A stretch of DNA of 64,000 nt, from the NCBI GenBank assembly GCA_049324875.1, contig JBMONC010000039.1, forward strand, positions 1 through 64,000, read 5' to 3'. Positions 34,319 through 41,947 of this stretch are shown here, in pieces (position 1 is the first letter of the stretch; every line of letters starts with the position of its first letter). A program made the position numbers and the translations under genes. Under the pieces are notes generated by a model that had not been told where the DNA came from, did not search any database, and saw only the letters and a list, made by a program, of their open reading frames with translations. The DNA comes from JAWLHU01 sp049324875 (GTDB lineage Bacteria > Bacillota > Sulfobacillia > Symbiobacteriales > Symbiobacteriaceae).

Positions 34319-35833
34319 ATGAAGCGCATGCTGAAGGCGCTGACTGCCTCAGCGCTGGCTCTGGGGCTGATGCTGCCATCCCTTGCAGGCCTGCCTGCCC
34401 CGTCGGTCATGGCCAGCTCGCACGGGCTGACCGTGACCGACCTGACCGGACGGAGCGCCGCTGACCTGGTGGCCGCCTTTGTGGGCGGCGGTGTCAGCTA
34501 CAGCAACGTCACCTACACCGGGGTGGACCACACCGCCGGCACCTTCACCGGGGGCTCCTCGGTCTTTGGCAACCCGGACTTCAACGAGGGGATCATCCTC
34601 TCCAGCGGTTCGGTCAACAACGCCGTAGGCCCCAACGATGACGACTCCATCTCCCAGTCGAACGCCATGGCGGGCGATACGGATCTGGACGCCCTGATCC
34701 CGGGCTACCAGACCCACGACGCCACCCTGCTGGAGTTCGACTTCGTGCCGACCTCGGACAAGATCCGCTTCAAGTTCGTCTTCGGTTCCGAGGAGTACAA
34801 CGAGTGGGTGGGTTCCAGCTTTAACGACGTCTTCGCCTTCTTCGTCAACGGCACCAACGTCACCACCATCCCGGGCACCACCACGGCGGTCTCCATCAAC
34901 AACGTCAACAGCGGCTCCTACTCCCACCTGTTCATCAACAACGACATCTCCGACGGCGGCGGCGCCTACAACACGGAGATGGACGGCTTTACCGTGGTGA
35001 TGGAGGTGGAGGCCGACGTCGCCGTCAACGAGACCAACCACATCAAGCTGGCCATCGCTGACGCCGGCGACGAGATCTACGACTCCTGGATCTTCATGTC
35101 CAGCCTCGGCCTCGGCCCGGCGGACACCGACGACGACGGGATCCCCGACGATGAGGACAACTGCCCGACCACCCCGAACCCGTGGCAGGAGGACAGCGAC
35201 GGGGATGGCATCGGCGACGCCTGCGACGACGACAGCACCCCGCCCGAGTGGCCGGCCGACGCCGACCTCTCCATCGCCGTGCAGTGCACCGATGTGGTCA
35301 TCTCCTGGCCCGACGCCACCGACAACTCCGGGGCGGTCCAGTACCGGGTCCTGGTCAACGGCCTGGTGGAGGCGATCACCACCGACACCCAGGTCACGCT
35401 GAGCCTGGCGGCCAACACCACGTACAATATCGAAGTGCAGGCCGGTGACTACAACGGTCACTGGACGGTGCCCGGCCTGACCGGTACCGCCACCACCTCC
35501 GCCCCCGGCACCGGCACCCCGCAGCTGACCTGGATCACCCCCAACACCACCGCCACCATCGTGGACGGGGATGACTACCTGATCCAGTTCGGGTGGGGCG
35601 AGTGCGGCGAGGCGGTCGAGGACACCTCGGTCACCGTCCGGATTCGGGATGCCCAGACCAACACCCTGATTGCAGGGTACACCTGGAACTACCAGATCCA
35701 GATGGACGCGGCGGGCGTGTACAGCCAGCTCTTCGAGTCGGGCAAGTACAACGTCAACCCGGGCCAGACCCTGAAGGTGCTGGTCTACTTCGGCAACAAG
35801 CTGCGTGGCACGGCCTATATCGAGGTCCAGTAG
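34319..35833 (+). CDS. Choice-of-anchor L surface protein with thrombospondin-3-like repeats
   Basis: Secreted protein of 504 residues with a signal peptide ending near ALGLMLPSLAGLPAPSVMAS. Residues about 30-265 form a choice-of-anchor L domain (GGSSVFGNPDFNEGIILSSG, then FVFGSEEYNEWVGSSFND). Residues about 267-306 are calcium-binding type-3 repeats (DTDDDGIPDDEDNCP and DSDGDGIGDACDDD). A fibronectin-III-like domain follows (about 308-400), then a C-terminal beta domain. No sortase signal or transmembrane anchor is seen at the end. With the TasA-like protein it may build an extracellular matrix; this pairing is an inference. Confidence 0.82.
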   Translation: MKRMLKALTASALALGLMLPSLAGLPAPSVMASSHGLTVTDLTGRSAADLVAAFVGGGVSYSNVTYTGVDHTAGTFTGGSSVFGNPDFNEGIILSSGSVNNAVGPNDDDSISQSNAMAGDTDLDALIPGYQTHDATLLEFDFVPTSDKIRFKFVFGSEEYNEWVGSSFNDVFAFFVNGTNVTTIPGTTTAVSINNVNSGSYSHLFINNDISDGGGAYNTEMDGFTVVMEVEADVAVNETNHIKLAIADAGDEIYDSWIFMSSLGLGPADTDDDGIPDDEDNCPTTPNPWQEDSDGDGIGDACDDDSTPPEWPADADLSIAVQCTDVVISWPDATDNSGAVQYRVLVNGLVEAITTDTQVTLSLAANTTYNIEVQAGDYNGHWTVPGLTGTATTSAPGTGTPQLTWITPNTTATIVDGDDYLIQFGWGECGEAVEDTSVTVRIRDAQTNTLIAGYTWNYQIQMDAAGVYSQLFESGKYNVNPGQTLKVLVYFGNKLRGTAYIEVQ

Positions 35834-35844
35834 TCACGCTGTAG

Positions 35845-35872
35845 GAGACCGCGGCCGTTAGGCCGCGGTCTC
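35845..35872 (+). terminator. Hairpin after the surface-protein operon, cut by the assembly gap
   Basis: GAGACCGCGGCC and GGCCGCGGTCTC form a perfect 12-bp stem around GTTA. The run of Ns starts at the next base, so any T tract is not visible. Confidence 0.75.
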
Positions 35873-35972
35873 NNNNNNNNNNNNNNNNNNNNNNNNNNNN
35901 NNNNNNNNNNNNNNNNNNNNNNNNNNNNNNNNNNNNNNNNNNNNNNNNNNNNNNNNNNNNNNNNNNNNNNNN
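35873..35972. other. Assembly gap (100 Ns)
   Basis: One hundred undetermined bases, a standard scaffold placeholder. The true gap length is unknown and could hold further genes, for example a signal peptidase W. The break falls right after a perfect hairpin, a common cause of assembly failure. Confidence 0.98.
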
Positions 35973-36005
35973 TTGATGTAAGCGGGACCACAGGGGAGGG
36001 CAAAG

Positions 36006-36443
36006 ATGGAAGAGCAGTGGCTGACCCCGCACCTGGACCGGGTGGAGGAGCTCTCGCGCCGCTTCTTTCGCCACCTGCACACCCGGCTGGAGCAGGGGGC
36101 GTGCGGGATCTCGCCCAGCCAGTACCCGCTGCTTCGGATGCTGGAGGAGCGGGGGGAGAGCACGGTCTCGGAGGTGGCGGCTCACCTGGGCATGTCGGTC
36201 GCCGGGGCTACCGGGTTGATTGACCGGCTGGTCCGGGCCGGGCTGGTGGAGCGTCGGCGGGATGAGTCGGACCGGCGGCTGGTCTTCGTCACCCTCAGCC
36301 CCGCCGGGCGGGAGGGGCTGGCTGAAGCCCGCCGGCTCCGCCGGTCGATCATCGCCGAGCTGATGTCCGCTCTCACCCGCGAAGAGGTGGAGCAGTATAT
36401 GCGCATCTATGAGAAGATGCACGCCTCCCTGCGGGCGGAATAG
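36006..36443 (+). CDS. MarR family transcriptional regulator
   Basis: Winged-helix regulator, 145 residues, likely a dimer. The DNA-binding region spans about 40-110 with STVSEVAAHLGMSVAGATGL as helix-turn-helix and RRDESDRRLVFVTLSPAGRE as the wing, both family-typical. The start is close to the assembly gap, with AGGGGAGG just upstream. Its targets may include the next gene, which has a palindrome (TTGCTAGCGAA, about 36522) in front of it; this is inferred. Confidence 0.9.
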   Translation: MEEQWLTPHLDRVEELSRRFFRHLHTRLEQGACGISPSQYPLLRMLEERGESTVSEVAAHLGMSVAGATGLIDRLVRAGLVERRRDESDRRLVFVTLSPAGREGLAEARRLRRSIIAELMSALTREEVEQYMRIYEKMHASLRAE

Positions 36444-36456
36444 GCCCTTGCCAACA

Positions 36457-36488
36457 CGGGGATGCGGCCCCTCCGGGCCGTGTCCCCG
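36457..36488 (+). terminator. Hairpin after the MarR gene
   Basis: CGGGGA-TG-CGGCCC pairs with GGGCCG-TG-TCCCCG around CTCC. There is no T tract, so termination strength is uncertain. Confidence 0.5.
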
Positions 36489-36577
36489 CTTCGCGCCCGC
36501 CCCCGAGAGGTATTAACATTTTTGCTAGCGAACTAACACCAGCATCCTTGGTTCGCCTTGGCAAGGGGTTGGCGAAT

Positions 36578-37504
36578 GTGAGCGAAGCGCCGGTGCTGCG
36601 GAACATCTACCTCGACTACAATGCGATCGCCCTCCGGCTGGACGCCATGGCCGGAGAGATTCGCGCGGCGGGCTTTGACGGCCTGGTGATCATCCTCCGG
36701 GGCGGGAGCTTCGCCGGGATGCACCTGGCCTTTCTGACCGGGCTTCCCTACCACTTTCTGCGCTACGACCGGCGGAGCGGGCGTCCCGACTGGATCGGCC
36801 CGGCCCCCGCAGGGGAGCGGATGCTGCTCTGTGAGGACTTCGCCGGGATGGGCCGGACGCTGATCGACTGCCGCGCCTTCCTGGAGGGGCAGGGCTACCG
36901 GGTGGCGACCCTGGTGGTCTGCAAGGACCGGCTCTCCGCCAGCCAGCCGGACTACTTCTGCTTCGAAACCCAGGCGACCGACGCCCGCTTTCTGCTGCCC
37001 TGGGAGCGGTACCGCATCAACCCGGTGACCGGCGCCACCTCCCAGGTGGATGCGGCGGCGGACCACACCTACGAGCGGACCGCCTGGGACCTGGATGGGA
37101 TCTTCCTGGACGACCTGGAGGCGCAGCGCTACCAGAGCGATCTGGCCGGGGTGCTGGCCCTGCGGGACCGGCTTCCGCCCGCTCCCCTCGCCCCCCGCCC
37201 GGCGCCGCAGGACCTGATCATCACCGGGCGGCCGGTGGCCGATCGGGAGCGGACCGAGGCCTGGCTTCGCCGGCACGGTTTCGCCGTCCCGGTGGTGCTC
37301 CGGGATGACGGCGAGGCAGCGCCGGCGCCGGAGGGCGTGGCCCGCTGGAAGGGGCGCCGTGCGCTGGAGCTAGGCTGCACCCACTACGTGGAGAGCGATG
37401 CTGCCCAGGCGCTGGTGATGGCCGCCCTCTACCCTGAGCTGCGGGTCAGCTGGTGGAACCAGGGCCGCCCCCTGGCGGTGCAGGCGGCTGCGGCCCGCAG
37501 GTAG
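36578..37504 (+). CDS. Phosphoribosyltransferase-like domain fused to HAD-like domain
   Basis: A 308-residue two-domain protein of unknown role. The N-terminal half (about 1-150) looks like a type I phosphoribosyltransferase: GLVIILRGGSFAGMHLAF, then LLCEDFAGMGRTLIDC, which resembles the PRPP loop. The C-terminal half (about 170-300) looks HAD-like: TAWDLDGIFLDDL with the nucleophile Asp, LIITGRPVADRERTEAWLRR, and ELGCTHYVESDAAQALVMAA. I used the GTG at 36578 with AAGGGG upstream rather than the TTG at 36548. No substrate can be assigned. It is alone downstream of the MarR gene. Confidence 0.6.
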   Translation: MSEAPVLRNIYLDYNAIALRLDAMAGEIRAAGFDGLVIILRGGSFAGMHLAFLTGLPYHFLRYDRRSGRPDWIGPAPAGERMLLCEDFAGMGRTLIDCRAFLEGQGYRVATLVVCKDRLSASQPDYFCFETQATDARFLLPWERYRINPVTGATSQVDAAADHTYERTAWDLDGIFLDDLEAQRYQSDLAGVLALRDRLPPAPLAPRPAPQDLIITGRPVADRERTEAWLRRHGFAVPVVLRDDGEAAPAPEGVARWKGRRALELGCTHYVESDAAQALVMAALYPELRVSWWNQGRPLAVQAAAARR

Positions 37505-37507
37505 GGG

Positions 37508-37536
37508 ATGACAGGAGGCCTCCCACCGCTTATACT
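37508..37536 (+). promoter_or_regulatory. Sigma-A promoter of the ECF S-component gene
   Basis: ATGACA and TATACT are separated by 17 nt, each differing from consensus at one position. It lies 50 nt upstream of the gene at 37588. Confidence 0.7.
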
Positions 37537-37587
37537 GAAAGTTAAGATCCAATGGGCGTCACCACTTCAAGATGAGAGGGATGCACC

Positions 37588-38133
37588 ATGAAACTGACGG
37601 TCCGCAAGATGGCGGTGGCCGGCCTGCTCGGCGCCGTCTCCCTGGTGATGGGCTTCGTTCCTGCGCTCGGCCTGATCCCCGTTCCGACCCCGGCCCAGCA
37701 CGCGACCATCCTGCACGTGCCCGCCATCCTGGCAGGCATCGCCGAGGGCCCGGTGGTGGGGATGGTGGTCGGCCTCATCTTCGGGATCATCTCCCTGACC
37801 CGGGCCACGATTCCGGCCTTTGCCGACCCGCTGGTCGCCATCCTGCCCCGGCTCTTCATCGGCGTCCTGGCCGCCTATGCCTTTGCAGGGATCCGGCGGT
37901 ATGGGCTGACGGCGGCGCTGGTCGGCTCGGCGGTGGTCGGGACCCTGACCAACACGGTCCTCGTGCTCTCGATGATGGTGCTGCGCGGCTACCTGCCCGC
38001 CTCCGCTGCGGTGGGCGTGGGCATCCTGCACGGGACGCCCGAGGTGGTGGTGGCCGCCGTCATCTGCGCTGCTGTGGGCAGTGCCCTCTACCGGGCCGGT
38101 TACATCCCCCAGCGGGAGAACCGGGCCGCATAG
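37588..38133 (+). CDS. ECF transporter substrate-specific (S) component, possibly for pantothenate
   Basis: Small integral membrane protein, 181 residues, with about five or six helices, of the ECF S-component type (VRKMAVAGLLGAVSLVMGFV start, then GPVVGMVVGLIFGIISLTR). GAGAGGG precedes the ATG. The energising module EcfAAT is not in the window, as is usual for group II S components. The downstream panB and panE genes suggest a substrate related to pantothenate; that is an inference. Confidence 0.75.
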   Translation: MKLTVRKMAVAGLLGAVSLVMGFVPALGLIPVPTPAQHATILHVPAILAGIAEGPVVGMVVGLIFGIISLTRATIPAFADPLVAILPRLFIGVLAAYAFAGIRRYGLTAALVGSAVVGTLTNTVLVLSMMVLRGYLPASAAVGVGILHGTPEVVVAAVICAAVGSALYRAGYIPQRENRAA

Positions 38134-38146
38134 TCGCTGATGTCCG

Positions 38147-38175
38147 AGGCCGCCTCCCAACCGGGGGGGCGGCCT
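38147..38175 (+). terminator. Hairpin between ECF S gene and S58 peptidase gene
   Basis: AGGCCGCC and GGCGGCCT form an 8-bp stem with a loop of about 13 nt. Only GTGTT follows, so it may attenuate rather than stop transcription. Confidence 0.5.
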
Positions 38176-38219
38176 GTGTTCGGTGCTCGCAGTCACGGCA
38201 CGGAAAGGGTGGATCTTTC

Positions 38220-39179
38220 GTGGCACAGCGCGGAGCTCTGGATGCGATCACCGACGTGCCCGGGATTCTGGTGGGCCACGCCCACGACCTGGAGGCGCTG
38301 ACCGGCGTCACGGCGGTGCTCGCCCCGGGCGGGGCTGTGGTGGGGGTGGCGGTGGAAGGCTCGGCACCCGGCACCCGGGAGACCGATCTCTGCCGCGCCG
38401 GAAACCTGGTGCAGCAGGCGCACGCCGTCCTGCTCTCCGGCGGGAGCGCCTTCGGCCTGGCCTCGGCCCACGGGGCGATGCGCTGGCTGGAGGAGCGGTC
38501 CATCGGGTACCCGACCCCCGCCGGACCGGTGCCGATCGTCCCGGCGGCGGTCCTCTACGACCTCGCGATCGGCTCCGCCCGGGTCCGGCCGGACGAGGCG
38601 ATGGGCTATGCCGCCTGCCAGGCGGCGGCGGGAGGCCCGGTGGCGCAGGGCTGCGTGGGCGCCGGCGCCGGCTGCACGGCGGGCAAGGCGCTGGGGATCG
38701 GTCAGGCCACCAAGACCGGCATCGGCACCGCCTCGGTCATGATCGGCGAGGTGGCGGTGGGCGCCATCGTTGCCGTCAACCCCTTCGGCGATGTCCGGGA
38801 CCCCGATGCCGGCCGGATCATCGCAGGCCCCAGGCGGCCGGACGGCGGCGGCTTCCTCAGCACCACCTCGCTGCTGCTGGGCGGCTCTGCCGAGCAGGCC
38901 TTTGGACAGAATACCACCATCGGCGTCGTGGCCGTGGGGGGCCGCCTGTCCAAGGAAGGAGCGAACAAGGTGGCCCGCATGGCCCACGACGGGCTGGCCA
39001 GGAGCATCTCGCCGATCCATACGATGTTCGATGGCGACACCCTCTTCTGCCTGGCGACGGGCGGCGGTGAGGTGGATGTGAGCGCCGCCGGGACGGCGGC
39101 TGCGCTGGCGGTGGAGCGGGCGGTACTCAAGGCGGTACGCCACGCCACGGCCCTGGGGGGCCTGCCCGCCGGCGGCTGA
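38220..39179 (+). CDS. P1 family (S58) peptidase, DmpA/BapA-like
   Basis: N-terminal-nucleophile aminopeptidase, 319 residues, of the DmpA/BapA/L-aminopeptidase family. Such enzymes cleave themselves and then remove N-terminal amino acids, some acting on beta-alanyl peptides. Family signatures: AITDVPGILVGHAHD, the ETDLCRAGNLVQQAHAVLLS region, GSAFGLASAHGAMRWLEE, and FGQNTTIGVVA holding the predicted self-cleavage site before Thr232. GTG at 38220 follows GAAAGGGTGG. It lies between an ECF S component and panB, panE, suggesting release of beta-alanine for pantothenate synthesis, which is an inference. Confidence 0.85.
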   Translation: MAQRGALDAITDVPGILVGHAHDLEALTGVTAVLAPGGAVVGVAVEGSAPGTRETDLCRAGNLVQQAHAVLLSGGSAFGLASAHGAMRWLEERSIGYPTPAGPVPIVPAAVLYDLAIGSARVRPDEAMGYAACQAAAGGPVAQGCVGAGAGCTAGKALGIGQATKTGIGTASVMIGEVAVGAIVAVNPFGDVRDPDAGRIIAGPRRPDGGGFLSTTSLLLGGSAEQAFGQNTTIGVVAVGGRLSKEGANKVARMAHDGLARSISPIHTMFDGDTLFCLATGGGEVDVSAAGTAAALAVERAVLKAVRHATALGGLPAGG

Positions 39180-39228
39180 CGCTTGGACCCCCTCCAAGGG
39201 GGCCGAGACGAGAAAGGGTGGGGATGGC

Positions 39229-40077
39229 ATGAAGGAGCGGTTGACGGTTCCGGGGTTCCGTGCTCTCAAGGGGGAGCGGAAGATCAGTCTGGTGACCGCC
39301 TACGACTTCACATCGGCGGTCCTGGTGGACCGCTCACCGGTGGATGCGATCCTGGTGGGCGACAGCCTGGGCATGGTGGTGCTGGGCTACAGCTCCACGG
39401 TGGGGGTCTCCATGGAGGAGATGCTGCACCACCTGCGGCCGGTGCTGCGGGGGGCGCCTCATACCTTCGCGATCGTCGATATGCCCTTCGGCTCCTACAA
39501 CGTGTCGCCGGCTCAGGCGGTGGCCGAGGCGAGCCGGCTGATGAAGGCCGGGGCCGACGCCGTCAAGCTGGAGGGCGGAGAGCCCTTCGTGGAGACGGTG
39601 CGGGCGCTGGTGCGGGCCGGGATTCCGGTGATGGGCCACCTCGGGCTGACCCCGCAGACGGCCGGGGCGCTGGGGGGGTGGAAGGTGCAGGGGCGGGATG
39701 CGGAAGCGGCGCGGCAGATGCTGGCGGACGCCCTGGCGCTGGAGCAGGCGGGCGCCTTCAGCCTGGTGCTGGAGATGGTCCCTGCGCCCCTGGCCGAGGA
39801 GATCAGCCACCGCCTCTCCATCCCCACCATCGGCATCGGAGCGGGACCGGGCTGCGATGGGCAGGTGCTGGTCTGGCATGACATGTTCGGCCTCTACGAC
39901 CGGCTCCAGCCCCGCTTTGTCAAGCGCTACGCCGAGGCGGGGGCGGCGATTGCGGAAGGGCTGGCCCAGTACGTGGCCGAGGTTCGGTCGGGGGTCTTCC
40001 CTTCGGCGGAACATTCGTTTAAAATGAAAACAGATGAATTAGAGCGTGCACTCAGATACGGGGGGGAGGGTCTGTGA
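39229..40077 (+). CDS. panB: 3-methyl-2-oxobutanoate hydroxymethyltransferase
   Basis: Ketopantoate-forming enzyme of pantothenate synthesis, 282 residues. The N-terminal ISLVTAYDFTSAVLVD and DAILVGDSLGMVVLGY, then DMPFGSYNVSP and the catalytic Glu region LVLEMVPAPLAEEIS are all diagnostic. GAAAGGGTGGGG precedes the ATG. It overlaps panE by 4 nt (GTGA), so the two consecutive steps are coupled. Confidence 0.95.
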   Translation: MKERLTVPGFRALKGERKISLVTAYDFTSAVLVDRSPVDAILVGDSLGMVVLGYSSTVGVSMEEMLHHLRPVLRGAPHTFAIVDMPFGSYNVSPAQAVAEASRLMKAGADAVKLEGGEPFVETVRALVRAGIPVMGHLGLTPQTAGALGGWKVQGRDAEAARQMLADALALEQAGAFSLVLEMVPAPLAEEISHRLSIPTIGIGAGPGCDGQVLVWHDMFGLYDRLQPRFVKRYAEAGAAIAEGLAQYVAEVRSGVFPSAEHSFKMKTDELERALRYGGEGL

Positions 40078-40991
40078 GGACAGGCTGGCCGCGCAGCATA
40101 GGCGTGCTCGGGGCGGGAGCGCTGGGAACGCTCTTCGCTCACGGGCTTGCTTCGCGCACCCTCGCGGCCGGCACCCGGGTGATGCTCCTGGCCCGGTCAC
40201 CCGGACCTGATTCCATCACCATCGAGGGGCGTACCCCTGTCGCCGTGGAGCGGGTGACCAACCCGCAGGAGCCGGTCGACCTGCTGATTGTGCTGGTCAA
40301 GGCCTACGCCACGGCGGGAGCGATGCGGTGGGCCGCCGGCGCCGTCGGACCGCAGACCATCGTCCTCACCCTGCAGAACGGCCTCGGCAACGCCGAGGTG
40401 CTGGCTGCGGCGGTGGGGCCCGAGCGGGTGCTGGTGGGGACCACCGCCCAGGGCGCCACCCTCCTGGAGCCGGGCCTGGTTCGCAACGGCGGCCATGGCC
40501 CCACGCTGATCGCCCCCTGGCTCTCGCAGGGGCCGGCGGCGGAATTGGCTCCTCATGTCTCCCGCCTGCTGAGCCGTGCCGGCTTCCCCTCGGGCGTCAC
40601 GCCGGATGCGGGGGTGCTGCTCTGGTCGAAGCTGGTGGTCAACGCCGCCATCAACCCGCTGACGGCGCTCTACGGCATCCCCAATGGGATGCTCCTGGAG
40701 CGCCAGGAGCTGCGCCGTCTGATGGAGGCGGCCGCCCGGGAGGCGGGCGGCGTGGCCGCCGCCCTGGGCATCGGCCTGAAGGAGGATCCGGCGGAGCGGG
40801 CCGTAGCGGTGGCGAGGGCCACGGCGGTCAACCGGTCCTCCATGCTCCAGGACCTGGAGCGGGGCCGCCGGACCGAGATCGAGGCGATCAACGGGGCGCT
40901 GGTGGAGCGGGCGCTGGCCATCGGCCTCTCGGTGCCGGTCAACGAGACGCTGACCCTCCTGGTGCGGGAGGCGGAGCGGCGCAGAGCCTGA
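40074..40991 (+). CDS. panE: 2-dehydropantoate 2-reductase
   Basis: NADPH-dependent ketopantoate reductase, 305 residues. The nucleotide-binding motif GVLGAGALGTLFAHGLAS is at residues about 9-26. The catalytic lysine is in LLWSKLVVNAAINPLTALY, and the tail MLQDLERGRRTEIEAINGA is typical. GTG start overlapping the panB stop. panC and panD are not in the window. A good terminator follows. Confidence 0.93.
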   Translation: MRTGWPRSIGVLGAGALGTLFAHGLASRTLAAGTRVMLLARSPGPDSITIEGRTPVAVERVTNPQEPVDLLIVLVKAYATAGAMRWAAGAVGPQTIVLTLQNGLGNAEVLAAAVGPERVLVGTTAQGATLLEPGLVRNGGHGPTLIAPWLSQGPAAELAPHVSRLLSRAGFPSGVTPDAGVLLWSKLVVNAAINPLTALYGIPNGMLLERQELRRLMEAAAREAGGVAAALGIGLKEDPAERAVAVARATAVNRSSMLQDLERGRRTEIEAINGALVERALAIGLSVPVNETLTLLVREAERRRA

Positions 40992-41001
40992 AGCGAATGC
41001 G

Positions 41002-41025
41002 GGGGACCGCCCGGGAGCGGTCCCC
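41002..41025 (+). terminator. Terminator of panE
   Basis: GGGGACCGC and GCGGTCCCC form a perfect 9-bp stem around CCGGGA, followed by TTTCGCT; flanking AGCGAA and TTCGCT can extend the stem. Confidence 0.8.
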
Positions 41026-41087
41026 TTTCGCTCTGCCCTGGCATGGAGGGCGCCACCCCGGCGTAGGTTCCACCGGGGGGTGGTGGC

Positions 41088-41417
41088 GTGGATGACGCCC
41101 TGACCGGAAAGCTGCTGTCCAACTTCCTCGTCGCCCTCGGTGTCACCCTGGGCGGGAGCCTCTCCGGGGCGGCTGCCTCGCTGCTGGTGGGGGGCCACCC
41201 GATGGACCGGCTCCGCTTTCTCGCCGATGAGATGCGGCTCTGGGGCATCCTGGTGGCGGTCAGCGGCTCCTTCGAACCGCTGCGGGGCATCGAGCAGGGG
41301 ATCTTCGCCGGGCAGTGGCGGGCGCTGCCCCGGCAGGTGCTCTTCCTGCTGGTGGCGATGCTGGGGGCCAACCTGGGCTACTTCCTGCTCCAGCACCTGG
41401 CGGGGCGGAAGCCATGA
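41088..41417 (+). CDS. ytrH: Sporulation membrane protein YtrH
   Basis: A 109-residue membrane protein matching Bacillus YtrH, which is needed for normal sporulation. The LLSNFLVALGVTLGGSLSGA start, EMRLWGILVAVSGSFEPLRG and IEQGIFAG segments align with the family. Three hydrophobic segments. GTG start at 41088. The stop overlaps the ytrI start (ATGA). This pair is good evidence that the organism makes endospores. Confidence 0.85.
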   Translation: MDDALTGKLLSNFLVALGVTLGGSLSGAAASLLVGGHPMDRLRFLADEMRLWGILVAVSGSFEPLRGIEQGIFAGQWRALPRQVLFLLVAMLGANLGYFLLQHLAGRKP

Positions 41418-41878
41418 GCCGGTGGATTCCCGGCAGCCGCCTCCTGGCCGCCTTCGCCACCGGGGTCGCCTTTGCCATCTGGCTCTTTCCGGTGATCGCC
41501 GGTCCCCGGGTGCAGCGGCTCCGGCTGGAGCGGGACGAGGCGTTGACCAAGGTGGAGGCGCTGCAGGCCGAGGTGGTGAAGCTGAAGGAGGCCCAGCGGA
41601 AGCAGCCGCTCCAGTGCGAGGTGCTCCGGGCGCGGGCGGAGATGGAGGGGCCCGACCAGCGGGTCGGGCTGGAGGCGGGCCGGCGGATTCAGAAGGAGCT
41701 GGCCGACGAGCAGGTGGGCCGGCGGATCGATGACATCTCCTTCCTGATGCTCTACGGCCGCTACCAGGGGCGGCTGATGGAGATCGACGGCATCCTCTAC
41801 CAGATCGAGGTCCGGGCGCTGACCATCGGGCCGGAGGTGACCCTGTACGGCAGGCTGGTGCCGGTGGAGGAGCGGTGA
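41414..41878 (+). CDS. ytrI: Sporulation membrane protein YtrI-like
   Basis: A 154-residue protein with one N-terminal membrane helix, a coiled coil (LRLERDEALTKVEALQAEVV), and a C-terminal domain ending IDGILYQIEVRALTIGPEV, which resembles the end of Bacillus YtrI. Sequence similarity is weaker than for YtrH, but the ytrH-ytrI order is conserved in sporulating Firmicutes. Translationally coupled to ytrH. Confidence 0.72.
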   Translation: MSRWIPGSRLLAAFATGVAFAIWLFPVIAGPRVQRLRLERDEALTKVEALQAEVVKLKEAQRKQPLQCEVLRARAEMEGPDQRVGLEAGRRIQKELADEQVGRRIDDISFLMLYGRYQGRLMEIDGILYQIEVRALTIGPEVTLYGRLVPVEER

Positions 41879-41896
41879 ACTCCACCGGCAACACAA

Positions 41897-41937
41897 AAAG
41901 GGGACCGGGAGGCGGAGAGTCCGCTCCCGGTCCCTTT
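41897..41937. terminator. Bidirectional terminator between ytrI and ablB-like gene
   Basis: GGGACCGGGAG pairs with CTCCCGGTCCC and CGGA with TCCG inside (G bulge, GAG loop), flanked by AAAAAG on the left and TTTG on the right, so it works for both converging genes. Confidence 0.85.
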
Positions 41938-41947
41938 GCGGTGCGCA

